64,000 nt of DNA, from positions 1 through 64,000 of the forward strand of contig CAMFAL010000002.1 of NCBI GenBank assembly GCA_945948185.1, in the 5' to 3' direction. The notes under the pieces were generated by a model. That model was not told the origin of the DNA, searched no databases, and saw only the letters and a list, made by a program, of their open reading frames with translations. Made by a program: the position numbers and the translations under genes. The stretch's first letter is position 1, and every line of letters begins with the position of its first letter. Of this stretch, positions 44,970-55,561 are shown one piece after another. Source of the DNA: an uncultured Clostridia bacterium (GTDB lineage: Bacteria > Bacillota > Clostridia > Oscillospirales > Oscillospiraceae).

Positions 44970-47900
44970 ATTTTACCACCACGTTCTCCGGTCCCAGGGT
45001 CTCCCTGGCCTCCTCCACCAATGCCCTGTGGAGGAGCACCTGGGTGGCGTAGACCTTGCGGGTGTCCGCCATGACCATTTTCACCGGGGTGGTGCCGGGG
45101 AACATATTGAATACCAGCTTCATGTGCCGCACCACCGGGTCCGTGATGCTGGGAAATTTCAGGAACAGGGTGCTCCCCTCCAGGATCTTCTCCCCCTTGG
45201 GCTTTTCCGCCGCCTGGGGCGGCAGGCCTCCCTCCGCCGCGGACAGCGGATAGGCGGAGTCGCACATGATCTGGGGTGCCTTTTCGTCCCGCACTGACAG
45301 GCGGCCCTTGACAACCACCGCCTGGTTCTCCCGCAGATAGGCCCCGCAGGTGTCCAGCACCCGGGAGAAGCACAGCAGCTCCATGGAAGCCGTGTCGTCC
45401 TCCACCGTCACATAGGCCATCAGGCTGTTGTTCTTGGTGGTCTTGGTCTTGCTGGAGGTCACCACACCGGCGATGGTGATGCGCTGGTCATCCGCGAACC
45501 GGGTTGGACCGCCCTCCTGGGCGAAGTCCTCCAGAATGGAGCCGATGGAGGGGGCGTTCAGCCTGCGGACCGTGTCCCGGTAGGCGTCCATGGGGTGTCC
45601 GGAGAGGTACAGGCCCGTGGTCTCCTTCTCCATGGTCATCAGTTCCTGGGCCGTATACTCCGGGATATCCGGCAAGGGTGTTTCCTTTACAGCGATTGAT
45701 TGAGAAGAATTTCCATCTCCCATGGAGAAGAAATCCAGCTGTCCCTCCAGATTCTGCCGCTGCTGGTCTGCTACGGCGTTCATGACGGTCTCGTAGACCT
45801 GAATAAGCTGGGAGCGGCGGGCGCCGGTGGAGTCAAAGGCACCGGCCCGGATCAGGTTTTCCACCGCCCGCTTGTTCATGTCACTGCCCACCATCCGGCT
45901 GCAGAAGTCGTGGAGGGAGGTAAAGGGACCATTCCCCCGCTCCCGCATGACGGCCTGGATAAACCCCCTGCCGATGTTCTTGATGGCCACCAGTCCAAAG
46001 CGGATGCCCTCCTCTTCCACTGTAAAACGGTCCTCGGAGCGGTTGATGTCCGGCGGCAGCAGGGCGATGCCGCAGTCCTTGCACTCGCTGATATAGCCCG
46101 CCACCTTGTCGGAGTTATCCAGCACGCTTGTCAGCAGCGCCGCCATGTACTCCCGGGGGAAGTGGCACTTGAAGTACGCCGTCTGATAGGCCACCACCGC
46201 ATAGCTGACGGCGTGGGCCTTGTTGAAGGCGTAGTTGGCGAAATCGTAGATTTCCTGGTAAATAGCTTCCGCCGCGGCCTCTGGAATCCCGTTGGCCACA
46301 CAGCCTGTAATGCCTCTCTCCTTGTCACCGTGGATGAAGGCGTCCTTCTCTTTTTGAATCTGTGCCGCCTTCTTTTTGGAGATGGCCCGGCGCACCATGT
46401 CCGCCTGACCCAGAGAATAGCCGCCCAACTGCTGGAAAATCTGGATGACCTGCTCCTGGTAGACGATACAACCGTAGGTGATGGACAGGATGGGCTCCAG
46501 AGAGGGATGCTTGTACTTGATGAGCTTCGGATCCTGCTTGCAGGCGATAAACCGGGGGATGGAGTCCATGGGGCCGGGGCGGTACAGGGCGATGATAGCG
46601 GTGATATCCTCGATATTCTGTGGCTTCAAACCCACGCACACGCCAGTCATGCCGGAGGATTCCATCTGGAACACGCCGCTGGTCTGGCCCCGGGAGATCA
46701 TCTCAAAGGTCTCTTTGTCGTCCTCCGGAATATCCTCCAGACGGAAATCCGGCTGGCGCTCCTGGACCATCTTCACCGCGTCGTCCAGCACCGTCAGGTT
46801 CCTGAGTCCTAAGAAGTCCATTTTCAGCAGACCCAGCTCCTCCAGGGTGGTCATGACATACTGGCAGACCACCGCCTCATCGTTGCGGGCCAGAGGCACG
46901 TACTCGTACACCGGCTTCTTGGTGATGACCACGCCGGCGGCGTGGGTGGAGGCGTGGCGGGGCATGCCCTCCAGAGCCTTGGCGGTATCGATGAGCTTCT
47001 TCACCCGCGGGTCGGTGTCGTACAGGTCAGAGAGGGGCTTGCTGAGCCGCAGGGCGTCATCCAACGTGATGTGGAGGGTGTTGGGCACCTGCTTGGCGAT
47101 CTGGTCCACCTCGGCGTAGGGGATATTCATGACCCGGCCCACGTCCCGGATGACGCCCCGGGCGGCCATGGTGCCGAAGGTAACGATCTGGGCCACATGG
47201 TCGTCGCCGTACTTCCGGCGGACGTAGTCCACCACCTCGCCTCGGCGGGTGTCGCCGAAGTCCATGTCGATATCGGGCATGCTGACCCGCTCCGGGTTCA
47301 AAAACCGCTCGAAGTACAAACTGTACTCCATGGGGTCAATGTCCGTAATATGGAGACAGTAACTGACCATGGACCCCGCGGCAGAGCCGCGGCCCGGGCC
47401 CACAGGGATGCCCACGCTCTTGGCATAGCGGACGAAGTCGGAGACGATCAGGAAGTAGTCCGTGAAGCCCATCTTCTCGATCATGTCCTGCTCATATTTC
47501 AGCTGGCCCCGGTACTGGTCGTCCTCGCCGTACCGCTCCTTGTATCCCTCGTCACAGAGCCTTTTCAGGTAGGAAAAGCTGTCATACCCCGGCGGCAGCT
47601 GGAATTCCGGCAGGTGATACTTGCCGAAGGTAAATTCCAGATTGCACATCTCGGTGATCTTTGCCGTGTTTTCCAAAGCGCCCTCATAGTCCCCGAACAG
47701 GTCCGCCATCTCCGCCTCGCTGCGGAGATAGAAGTTCCGGGGCTCGTAGCGCATCCGGTTCTCGTCGTCCAAGGTCTTGCCTGTCTGGATGCACAGCAAC
47801 ACGTCGTGGGCCTCGGCGTCCTCCTTGCGGAGGTAGTGTGCGTCATTGGTGCACACCATGGGAATACCGGTCTCCTGGTGGAGGCGCAGCAGGTGCCGGT

Positions 47901-48462
47901 TCACGATGGCCTGGTCCCGGATGCCGTGGTCCTGGAGCTCCAGGTAGAAATGGCCCGGGCCGAAGATGTCCTGCATTTGCAGGGCATAGTTTTTGGCGTT
48001 TTCATACTCCCCGTTCCGCAGCATCCGGGGAATCTCTCCGGCCAGGCAGGCGGACAGGGCGATGAGGCCTTTGCTGTGCTCCTTCAGTAGGGCCAGGTCA
48101 ATGCGGGGCTTGATGTAAAAGCCCTCCGTCCAGGCCATGGACACCATGTAGGACAGGTTGCGGTAGCCTTCCTCGTTCTCGCACAGCAGCACCAGATGAC
48201 GGCTCTCAGCGTCAAACTCATGGACCTTCTCAAACCGGGAGCGGCCCCTGGGCGTCACGTAGACCTCGCAGCCGATGATAGGCTTGACGCCCTCCGCCTT
48301 GCAGGCCCGGTAGAAGTCGATGACGCCGTACATGACGCCGTGGTCCGTGATGGCGCAGGCGGTCTGGCCCATGTCCTTCACGACCTTGGGCAGGTCCTTG
48401 ATGCGGCAGGCGCCGTCCAGCAGGCTGTATTCCGTATGCACATGTAAATGGACGAAGGACAT
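44968..48462 (-). CDS. dnaE: DNA polymerase III subunit alpha (DnaE)
   Basis: MSFVHLHVHTEYSLLDGACRIKDLPK; PGRGSAAGSMVSYCLHITDIDPMEYSLYFERFLNPERVSMPDIDMDF. Confidence 0.97.
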   Translation of the reverse strand: MSFVHLHVHTEYSLLDGACRIKDLPKVVKDMGQTACAITDHGVMYGVIDFYRACKAEGVKPIIGCEVYVTPRGRSRFEKVHEFDAESRHLVLLCENEEGYRNLSYMVSMAWTEGFYIKPRIDLALLKEHSKGLIALSACLAGEIPRMLRNGEYENAKNYALQMQDIFGPGHFYLELQDHGIRDQAIVNRHLLRLHQETGIPMVCTNDAHYLRKEDAEAHDVLLCIQTGKTLDDENRMRYEPRNFYLRSEAEMADLFGDYEGALENTAKITEMCNLEFTFGKYHLPEFQLPPGYDSFSYLKRLCDEGYKERYGEDDQYRGQLKYEQDMIEKMGFTDYFLIVSDFVRYAKSVGIPVGPGRGSAAGSMVSYCLHITDIDPMEYSLYFERFLNPERVSMPDIDMDFGDTRRGEVVDYVRRKYGDDHVAQIVTFGTMAARGVIRDVGRVMNIPYAEVDQIAKQVPNTLHITLDDALRLSKPLSDLYDTDPRVKKLIDTAKALEGMPRHASTHAAGVVITKKPVYEYVPLARNDEAVVCQYVMTTLEELGLLKMDFLGLRNLTVLDDAVKMVQERQPDFRLEDIPEDDKETFEMISRGQTSGVFQMESSGMTGVCVGLKPQNIEDITAIIALYRPGPMDSIPRFIACKQDPKLIKYKHPSLEPILSITYGCIVYQEQVIQIFQQLGGYSLGQADMVRRAISKKKAAQIQKEKDAFIHGDKERGITGCVANGIPEAAAEAIYQEIYDFANYAFNKAHAVSYAVVAYQTAYFKCHFPREYMAALLTSVLDNSDKVAGYISECKDCGIALLPPDINRSEDRFTVEEEGIRFGLVAIKNIGRGFIQAVMRERGNGPFTSLHDFCSRMVGSDMNKRAVENLIRAGAFDSTGARRSQLIQVYETVMNAVADQQRQNLEGQLDFFSMGDGNSSQSIAVKETPLPDIPEYTAQELMTMEKETTGLYLSGHPMDAYRDTVRRLNAPSIGSILEDFAQEGGPTRFADDQRITIAGVVTSSKTKTTKNNSLMAYVTVEDDTASMELLCFSRVLDTCGAYLRENQAVVVKGRLSVRDEKAPQIMCDSAYPLSAAEGGLPPQAAEKPKGEKILEGSTLFLKFPSITDPVVRHMKLVFNMFPGTTPVKMVMADTRKVYATQVLLHRALVEEARETLGPENVVVK

Positions 48463-48486
48463 AGGCGCGTTCCTTTCAAAAAACGT

Positions 48487-48756
48487 TTACAGGTTTTCGC
48501 CGCAGTGGGGACAGTAATTTGGCAAACTGCCGGGAATGAGGCCGCCCAGCATGAGAGAACCGCCACAATGGGGGCAGCGAACCCACTTTGTGGCAAGGTA
48601 AATACCCACAAACATGATCCCCAAACAAAGAACAGCGGAAACCATGATCACGGCGAGAGCATGGATAATGGCTCCAATGGCGATTCCAAGAAGCCAAACT
48701 CCCACACCGCTGAAGAATACGATCTTACTGACCCGCAACCCCTTCCGGTAATCCAT
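48487..48756 (-). CDS. Small membrane protein with C-terminal zinc ribbon
   Basis: Two TM segments then CPHCGGSLMLGGLIPGSLPNYCPHCGENL. Confidence 0.65.
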   Translation of the reverse strand: MDYRKGLRVSKIVFFSGVGVWLLGIAIGAIIHALAVIMVSAVLCLGIMFVGIYLATKWVRCPHCGGSLMLGGLIPGSLPNYCPHCGENL

Positions 48757-48793
48757 GAGACCCCTTCTTTCACGCTCTAAGCGGTTTTCTCTC

Positions 48794-49234
48794 TCAGCCC
48801 CGCTCCGCCAGCAGCTCCTCCACGATCTCCACGGCGGTGACCACCATGACGTCACAGTGGCCCGTCAGGCCCAGGCGCCGGGCGGCAGGGGTGGCGTCGC
48901 TGGCGCCGGACTTGTTTCTCAGGAGGTCCTGGCACCGCAGGGCGCCGAATTTCTCGGAAAACCGCTTCTGCAGTTCCCGGGACAGGGCTACCGTCCGCTT
49001 TTTGCTGCCCACAGGGTCGCTCCCATCCACCGGGGTCATCAGGCCCAGGGTCATGATGGCGCCGGAGAGGGCGCCGCACAGCTCTCCTGTGCCCGCGCCG
49101 CCGCCGAAGCCGCCGCCGATATCCATACTGGCCCGCACGCTGAGGCCGGTAATATCCGAAAAGGCCGCCAGCACGCTCTGGCAGCAGTTATAGCCGTTTT
49201 TGTGATATGCATGTGCCAATTCTACCCGTTCCAT
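48794..49234 (-). CDS. C_GCAxxG_C_C family protein
   Basis: YNCCQSVLAAF...GGGFGGGAGTGELCGALSGAIM...CQDLL cysteine pattern. Confidence 0.85.
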   Translation of the reverse strand: MERVELAHAYHKNGYNCCQSVLAAFSDITGLSVRASMDIGGGFGGGAGTGELCGALSGAIMTLGLMTPVDGSDPVGSKKRTVALSRELQKRFSEKFGALRCQDLLRNKSGASDATPAARRLGLTGHCDVMVVTAVEIVEELLAERG

Positions 49235-49271
49235 GATATTCTTCTCCTTTGTTTGGTTGAATTCTATTGTA

Positions 49272-50171
49272 TCAGGGCTTCCCTGCCAGATCCATCAGCT
49301 TCCGCAGCCGGTGGTTCAGGCAGGATTTGGTCACTGGCGGGTCGAATTCCTCCGCCAGCTCACTGAGGGTCAGCTCCGGCCGTGCCATCCGCAATGCCGC
49401 CGTCTGCTGCAATTTGAAGGGCAAGTTTTCCAGGGTGCCTGCTTTTTCCAGGCGGCGGATGGCCTCGATCTGCTCCTGGGCCGCCGACACTGCCTTGTCC
49501 AGGTTGGCGCTGTCGCAATTCAGGCGGCGGTTGACGCTGTTGCGCAGGTCCTTTTCCAGCTTGGCGGACATGATCTTCATGGCCGCCACTGGCGCGCCGA
49601 TGAGAGTGAGAAAATCCTCGATCTGATCGCTCTGCTTGAAATATGTAATGAAGCTGCCGCTGCGGCTCAGACTTTTTGGGGGATAGCCGCACTCCCGCAG
49701 CAGAACTTCCAGCTCCCGGCTGGCCTGCAGATGGGAGGTGGTCAGCTCCAGGTGGTACCGCTTCAAGGGGTCCGTGCTGCTGCCGCCCGCGAAGAAGGCC
49801 CCCCGCAGGAAGGATGCCCGGCAGCACTCCTCCTCCAGCATGCCGAAGTTGATGTGGAGCACCAGGTTCTGCCTGGGATCATAGCCCAGCAGATTGATGA
49901 TGTGGTCCAGCTTTTTGGGGTCCGTGATCTGGAAGATGCGCTTTCCCTCCTGCTGCGGTTCCGGCTGGCGGTCGAACCGCAGGCCGAAGGCCCGCTGGAA
50001 CAGCTTGGGGAGCCGGGCCGCGAGGTTGGGGTTCTCCGTAATGATGCGGACCTCCGTGGAATTGAAGGTATTGCAGTACAGCAGAATGCCGTAGGCCTCC
50101 GCCCGGGCACAGCACAGCTTCTGCACCGGCAGCCTGCACAATTCATTTTTCGTGTCGAAGGAAAAAGACAT
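49272..50171 (-). CDS. whiA: DNA-binding protein WhiA
   Basis: MSFSFDTKNELCRLP...; C-terminal MARPELTLSELAEEFDPPVTKSCLNHRLRKL. Confidence 0.94.
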   Translation of the reverse strand: MSFSFDTKNELCRLPVQKLCCARAEAYGILLYCNTFNSTEVRIITENPNLAARLPKLFQRAFGLRFDRQPEPQQEGKRIFQITDPKKLDHIINLLGYDPRQNLVLHINFGMLEEECCRASFLRGAFFAGGSSTDPLKRYHLELTTSHLQASRELEVLLRECGYPPKSLSRSGSFITYFKQSDQIEDFLTLIGAPVAAMKIMSAKLEKDLRNSVNRRLNCDSANLDKAVSAAQEQIEAIRRLEKAGTLENLPFKLQQTAALRMARPELTLSELAEEFDPPVTKSCLNHRLRKLMDLAGKP

Positions 50172-50182
50172 GAAATCTCCTC

Positions 50183-51238
50183 TCACTCCACCCGGTAGGT
50201 GTCATCCCGGTAATCGAATGTTCTGCCGGCAATGCGGACGCTGCGCTCCGCGTGCAGCAGGATCAGTTCCCGGGCCAAATGGCCGGGATGGTGCCGGACG
50301 TAGCCGTTTTCCACCGTGGCCACAGGGCGGCGCACCAGCTCCACGCCCATGGCGGCGCAGCGGTCCTGGTCACATTGCAGCAGCTCCGCCCCCTCCTCCG
50401 CGTACCGGGCGGCCACGCCCTTGGGAATGGGGGAGGAATTGGCCAGACACAGGGAGAACAAGCCCTCCGCCGAGTGCTGGAAGATGGCCTGGATGTGGTC
50501 GGCGGCGGTGTAGCCCTCCGTCTCCCCCTCCTGGGTCATGACGTTGGCAACATACACTTTCAACGCGTCGGACTGCCGGATGGCCTCCACAATGCCGTCC
50601 ACCAGCAGATTGGGGATGATGCTGGTATAGAGGCTGCCGGGACCCAGCACCAGCATATCCGCCTCCCGGATGGCCGCCAGGGCAGCGGGAAGCGCTCTTG
50701 GATGCTCCGGCACAAGCCGGACACGGGTGATGCGGCAGTCCTCTTTTTTCTTGCAATAGAAGATTTTGGACTCCCCCACCACGGAGGCGCCGTTTTCAAA
50801 CTCCGCCTCCAACTGCACATCCGCCGTGGTAACGGGCAGGACCCGTCCCGTAATGGCCAGGACCTGGCTCATGCGCTCCACGGCGGCGTCGAAGGAGGGC
50901 GAAATGCCGTTGAGGGCCGCCAGAAACAGGTTGCCGAAGCTCTGGCCCGCCAGTGAACCCTCTGTAAAGCGGTAGTGCATCAGCTCCCGCATGAGGGGCT
51001 CTGTGTTGGCCAAAGCCTCCAGGCAGTTTCGGATGTCTCCCGGAGGCGGCATCCCAAGGTCCTGCCGCAGCATGCCGCTGCCGCCGCCGTCATCCGCCAC
51101 CGTCACGATGGCGGAGAGGTTTTCCGTGTAAGATTTCAGTCCCCGCAGCATATTGGAAAGCCCGTGCCCGCCGCCAATGGCGACCACCTTGGGCCCGTGG
51201 GCTCTGGGGACGCGGTAGGATGTACGCTGATTGCTCAT
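50183..51238 (-). CDS. yvcK: YvcK/MgfK family gluconeogenesis factor
   Basis: KVVAIGGGHGLSNMLRGLKSYTENLSAIVTVADDGGGSGMLRQDLGMPPPGDIRNCLEAL. Confidence 0.95.
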   Translation of the reverse strand: MSNQRTSYRVPRAHGPKVVAIGGGHGLSNMLRGLKSYTENLSAIVTVADDGGGSGMLRQDLGMPPPGDIRNCLEALANTEPLMRELMHYRFTEGSLAGQSFGNLFLAALNGISPSFDAAVERMSQVLAITGRVLPVTTADVQLEAEFENGASVVGESKIFYCKKKEDCRITRVRLVPEHPRALPAALAAIREADMLVLGPGSLYTSIIPNLLVDGIVEAIRQSDALKVYVANVMTQEGETEGYTAADHIQAIFQHSAEGLFSLCLANSSPIPKGVAARYAEEGAELLQCDQDRCAAMGVELVRRPVATVENGYVRHHPGHLARELILLHAERSVRIAGRTFDYRDDTYRVE

Positions 51239-51254
51239 GGGTCCCCTCCCCCGC

Positions 51255-52115
51255 TCAGCCGCGGCTCATGTCCCGGTGGGACTCCGATACCTGATAGCCC
51301 TGCCTGCGGATGAACTCCGCCAGGGCGTGGGCCACCGCCACGGAGCGGTGGTGGCCGCCGGTGCAGCCCACGGCGATGACCAGGCCGGTCTTGCCCTCCT
51401 CCGCGTACAGCGGCAGGGAAAAGGCCAGCAGGTCCTCCAGCCGTTTCAGATAGTCCGTGGTCTGGCGGAAGCCCATGACGTAATCGGCCACCGGCTTGTC
51501 AAGGCCGGTCTGGGGCCGCAGTTCCTCGATGTAAAAGGGATTGGGCATGAAGCGCACGTCGAACACCAGGTCCGCGTCCAGGGGCAGGCCGTACTTGAAG
51601 CCGAAGGAGGTCACGCTGACCGCCATGCTCCCCTGCTCTGTCTCCGTGCCGAAATGGTGCAGCAGCTGGGCCCGCAGCTGGGCCGTGCTGGTGCGGGAGG
51701 TATCCACGATGAAATCCGCCCGCTGGCGCACCGGCTCCATCAGTTCCCGCTCCTGCCGCACGGCGTTCTCCAGAGAGTCCGTCCGGTCCGCCAGGGGATG
51801 ACGCCGCCGGGTCTCCTTGTACCGCTTGATGATGGTCTCCGGAGAGGCTTCCAGGAACAGCATCCGGCAGACGCCGTCCATAGCCTTTAGTTTATCCAGC
51901 ACGTCGAACAGCTCATCGAAAGAACTGGCAGTGCGGACATCGTAGACCAGGGCCACCCGGTCATACCGGCTGCTGCCGCCCGCGCAGAACTCCGCGAATT
52001 TCAGGATCATGGCCGCCGGCATGTTATCCACGATATAAAAGCCCATGTCCTCCAGGAAGGACGCGGCCTTGCTCTTGCCGGCCCCGGAAAGGCCGGAAAT
52101 AATGAGGATCTCCAT
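51255..52115 (-). CDS. rapZ: RNase adapter RapZ
   Basis: MEILIISGLSGAGKSKAASFLEDMGFYIVDNMP...VIAVGCTGGHHRSVAVAHALAEFI. Confidence 0.95.
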   Translation of the reverse strand: MEILIISGLSGAGKSKAASFLEDMGFYIVDNMPAAMILKFAEFCAGGSSRYDRVALVYDVRTASSFDELFDVLDKLKAMDGVCRMLFLEASPETIIKRYKETRRRHPLADRTDSLENAVRQERELMEPVRQRADFIVDTSRTSTAQLRAQLLHHFGTETEQGSMAVSVTSFGFKYGLPLDADLVFDVRFMPNPFYIEELRPQTGLDKPVADYVMGFRQTTDYLKRLEDLLAFSLPLYAEEGKTGLVIAVGCTGGHHRSVAVAHALAEFIRRQGYQVSESHRDMSRG

Positions 52116-52131
52116 ACTGCTTCCCGCTTTC

Positions 52132-53052
52132 TCAGGATTCGATGATCTTGACCTCCGGCTCCAGCCGGACGCCCTTTTCCGCAAATACCCGGTCCTGCAC
52201 CTGACGGATCAGCTCCGTCACGTCGGCGCAGGTGGCGCCGCCCAGGTTGATGACGAAGCCCGCGTGCTTTTCGCTGACCTGGGCGCCGCCCACGGTCAGG
52301 CCCTTCAGCCCGCACTGGTCGATGAGGGTTCCGGCGAAATAACCGGTGGGCCGCTTGAAGGTGCTGCCGGCGCTGGGATATTCCAGGGGCTGGCTGGCCT
52401 TGCGGCGGGCCATGAGGGAGCGCATCTTCTCCCGGATCTCATCCTCGTTTCCTTCTGCCAGCCGCAGCACAGCGGACAGCACCACCCCGTCCGGGCGGTC
52501 CGACAGCAGGCTGTGACGGTAGCCGAAGTCCATCTCCTCACAGGAAAGGGTCCGAACCCCCTCCTCCGGGAACAGCAGGGTCACGCTCTGGACCACCTGC
52601 TTCATCTCCCCGTCGTAGGCCCCGGCGTTCATGCACACGGCCCCTCCCAGAGTACCGGGGATACCGTGGGCGAATTCCAGGCCCGTCAGGCCCTGCTTGC
52701 AGGCAAAATCCGCCAGCCGGGTCAGGGACACGCCGGCCTCCGCCCGGATGGTACAGGACTCGGAACCCGGCTCCAGCCGGGACATGGCGGAGGTGTTGAC
52801 CACCAGCCGGTCCAAACCCTCATCGGGCACCAGCAGATTGGTGCCGTTGCCGATGACCAGAGGCCGGGCGCCGCACTCCTCGGCAAAGCCCAGCAGCAGC
52901 ACCAGCTGCTCCCCCCGCTCCGGGAAGGCCATGCGCCGGGCCGGCCCGCCGATGCGGAAGGAGGAGTGGCGGCTCATGGGTTCGTCACACTCCACCCGCA
53001 GGTCCGGCAGATAATCGGTGATCTGTTTGTCAAGCTGTGTATACCAGTCCAT
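52132..53052 (-). CDS. murB: UDP-N-acetylenolpyruvoylglucosamine reductase
   Basis: MSRHSSFRIGGPARRM; VIGNGTNLLVPDEGL; GIPGTLGGAVCMNAGAYDGEM. Confidence 0.96.
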   Translation of the reverse strand: MDWYTQLDKQITDYLPDLRVECDEPMSRHSSFRIGGPARRMAFPERGEQLVLLLGFAEECGARPLVIGNGTNLLVPDEGLDRLVVNTSAMSRLEPGSESCTIRAEAGVSLTRLADFACKQGLTGLEFAHGIPGTLGGAVCMNAGAYDGEMKQVVQSVTLLFPEEGVRTLSCEEMDFGYRHSLLSDRPDGVVLSAVLRLAEGNEDEIREKMRSLMARRKASQPLEYPSAGSTFKRPTGYFAGTLIDQCGLKGLTVGGAQVSEKHAGFVINLGGATCADVTELIRQVQDRVFAEKGVRLEPEVKIIES

Positions 53053-53073
53053 AAAAGGACCTCCTTGCTTTGC

Positions 53074-54012
53074 TCAGATGGCCCGGCCCAGCATGGCCGC
53101 GCCGATGATGCCGGCGTCGTTGCCCAGCTCCGCCCGCAGGATGCGGGGCACCTGGTCCACATGGCGGGCATAGCACTCCCGTGCCACGATCTCCCGCACC
53201 GGGTCCAGCAGCAGATGCTCCGGTGCGGCGGCCACGCCGCCGCCCAAGGCCACAGCCTCCGGGTGCAGGATGTTCACCAGGTTGGTCAGGCCGGACGCCA
53301 GGTATTCCGCATAGGCCTGGCAGACAGCCAGGGCCGTCTCGTCTCCCTGTTTCGCCGCCTGGAAGGCCGTACGGCCCTCCACGCCGCCATTGGCGGCGGC
53401 AATGGCGTGCAGAGCGCTCTCGGGATGCTGCTCCATGGCCTCTTTCGTCTCCCGGATCAGGCCGGTGGCGGAGGCGTAGGCCTCCCAACAGCCCCGGCGG
53501 CCACAATTGCAGAGGACGCCGTCCTGCTTGATGACGATGTGGCCCACCTCGCCGCCGGCACCCATACCGGCGTACAGCTTGCCGTTCAGGATCAGGCCGC
53601 CGCCCACGCCGGTACCCAGAGTGATGACTGCAAAATGCTTCGTTCCCCGGCCCACACCGCAGCTCCATTCACCTACGGCGGCGCAGTCCGCGTCGTTGCC
53701 CAGCAGCACCGGCAGGTCCAGATGCTTCCGGAACAGCGCCTCCAGGGGCACGTTCTTCATGGGGATATTTGCAGTATACAGAATGTCCCCGCCCTTGATG
53801 GCGCCGGGGATGCCCATACCAACATAGTCCACGTCCTTCGCTTCCACGCCGCCCCGCTCCATCACGGCGGCGGCCAAATGTGCCAGGGTCTCCGCGAAGG
53901 GCTCCGCTCCCTGGAAGTCCAGAGGCGTCCGCTCCACGGCCACGATGGTTCCTTCTTCATTCACAAGGCCGGCCTTCAGATTGGTGCCGCCCACGTCAAT
54001 ACCGATGTACAT
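53074..54012 (-). CDS. ROK family glucokinase
   Basis: YIGIDVGGTNLKAGLVNEEG; LGTGVGGGLILNGKLYAG; CNCGRRGCWEAYAS. Confidence 0.93.
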   Translation of the reverse strand: MYIGIDVGGTNLKAGLVNEEGTIVAVERTPLDFQGAEPFAETLAHLAAAVMERGGVEAKDVDYVGMGIPGAIKGGDILYTANIPMKNVPLEALFRKHLDLPVLLGNDADCAAVGEWSCGVGRGTKHFAVITLGTGVGGGLILNGKLYAGMGAGGEVGHIVIKQDGVLCNCGRRGCWEAYASATGLIRETKEAMEQHPESALHAIAAANGGVEGRTAFQAAKQGDETALAVCQAYAEYLASGLTNLVNILHPEAVALGGGVAAAPEHLLLDPVREIVARECYARHVDQVPRILRAELGNDAGIIGAAMLGRAI

Positions 54013-54045
54013 GTTGTTCCCTCCCAGTCTTCTCTCTATCCGCGT

Positions 54046-54987
54046 TTATCCGTTTTTGCCGCTGCCCATGTCGGCCCGCAGGTCCACCCGCCGGGCCAGC
54101 TCCTGGGCGGCGTTATAGCCGAATTTCCGATGCCGGTTGTTCATGGCTGCCACCTCCACGATGCTGGCCAGGTTCCGGCCAGGCCGCACGGGGATGGTGA
54201 CAATGGGCACCTGAACGTCCAGAATGTTGGTGAAGTGGTCCTCAATGCCCAGGCGGTCATAGAACTTGGTCTGGTCCCAGGGCTCGAAGTGGACCACCAG
54301 ATCCAGCTGCGACTCCACTTTGATGGCCCGCATGCCGAACAGCTGCCGCACGTCGATGACGCCGATGCCACGCAGCTCGATATAGTGGCGGATGACCTCC
54401 GGCGCCGTGCCAATCAGCTGGTTGGAGATGCGCCGCAGCTCCACCGCGTCGTCCGCCACCAGGCGGTGGCCCCGCATGATCAGTTCAATGGCGGCCTCGC
54501 TCTTGCCCACGCCGGAGTCGCCGGTGATCATGACGCCCTCGCCGTAGATATCCAGCAGGACGCCGTGACGGGTGACGCAGGGTGCCAGCGCCCTGTTGAG
54601 ATACTCAATGGTGTGGCTGGTGAAATCCACGGTGGTCTCCGTGCTGCGCAGCAAGGTCTTTTCATGCTCCTTGGCACTCTCCAGACACTCGGGGAAGCAC
54701 TCCAGCTCCCGGCTGATGACCAGGGCCGGGATGTCATAGAGAAACAGGTCGTCGAAGCACTTGCGGCGGCTCTCCGATGGAAGGCCCTTCAGATACATAT
54801 ATTCCGCCTTGCCGATCACCTGAATGCGGCGGGGGTCAAAATAATCATAAAAGTCATGGAACTGCAGGCCGGGGCGGTTGACATCCGTGATGGTCAGCAG
54901 GGCCGACTCGAAATCGCTGCCCTGGTTCAGGACCTCCAGGCCGAATTCCTTGATAAACGCGGTGATTTTCACTCCGTTTTCATGCAT
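54046..54987 (-). CDS. hprK: HPr kinase/phosphorylase
   Basis: GEGVMITGDSGVGKSEAAIELIMRGHRLVADDAVELRRI. Confidence 0.96.
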   Translation of the reverse strand: MHENGVKITAFIKEFGLEVLNQGSDFESALLTITDVNRPGLQFHDFYDYFDPRRIQVIGKAEYMYLKGLPSESRRKCFDDLFLYDIPALVISRELECFPECLESAKEHEKTLLRSTETTVDFTSHTIEYLNRALAPCVTRHGVLLDIYGEGVMITGDSGVGKSEAAIELIMRGHRLVADDAVELRRISNQLIGTAPEVIRHYIELRGIGVIDVRQLFGMRAIKVESQLDLVVHFEPWDQTKFYDRLGIEDHFTNILDVQVPIVTIPVRPGRNLASIVEVAAMNNRHRKFGYNAAQELARRVDLRADMGSGKNG

Positions 54988-55287
54988 ACTGTCTTCCTCG
55001 TCTTTCCGCCCGTAATCGGAGCCGGGCCATTCCTGCCAGCCGTGCGAACACCCGGCTGAGCGGTCAAAATATCCGCAGGCGCAGATCTGGTTTCATTATA
55101 TATGAATTTCTCTGTTTCCGCAACACCTTCCCCCCTCTCCGGCCCGGAAAAATAGGAGCGGCCTCCCACAAAAAAACTTCAATTTTTTTGAAAATTTTGC
55201 TTGCATTTTCGAAATAATTCTGTTATTATATCAGACGTGCCTATGAAAGTCGGCATGGAAGTACGCAACAGCAAGGAGGTGCAACGG

Positions 55288-55476
55288 ATGGCAAAGTGCG
55301 AGTTCTGCGACAAGGGCGTTACCTTCGGCATTCAGGTTTCCCACTCTCACCGGCGTTCCAATCGTCCCTGGAAGCCCAATGTGAAGCGTGTGAAGGCGAT
55401 CGTCAACGGTTCCCCCCGCCATGTGTATGTTTGTACCCGGTGTATGCGTTCCGGTAAGGTCACCAGAGCGATCTAA
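55288..55476 (+). CDS. rpmB: 50S ribosomal protein L28
   Basis: MAKCEFCDKGVTFGIQVSHSHRRSNRPWKPNVKRVKAIVNGSPRHVYVCTRCMRSGKVTRAI. Confidence 0.97.
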   Translation: MAKCEFCDKGVTFGIQVSHSHRRSNRPWKPNVKRVKAIVNGSPRHVYVCTRCMRSGKVTRAI

Positions 55477-55492
55477 CAGTTGGACAAACAAA

Positions 55493-55523
55493 GATCCCGG
55501 ACTTCGGTCCGGGATTTCTTTTT
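55493..55523 (+). terminator. Intrinsic terminator after rpmB
   Basis: ATCCCGGACttcgGTCCGGGATTTCTTTTT. Confidence 0.92.
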
Positions 55524-55561
55524 GCAGAAATCCCCGGAAGCAGCTGCTTCCGGGGCTCTTT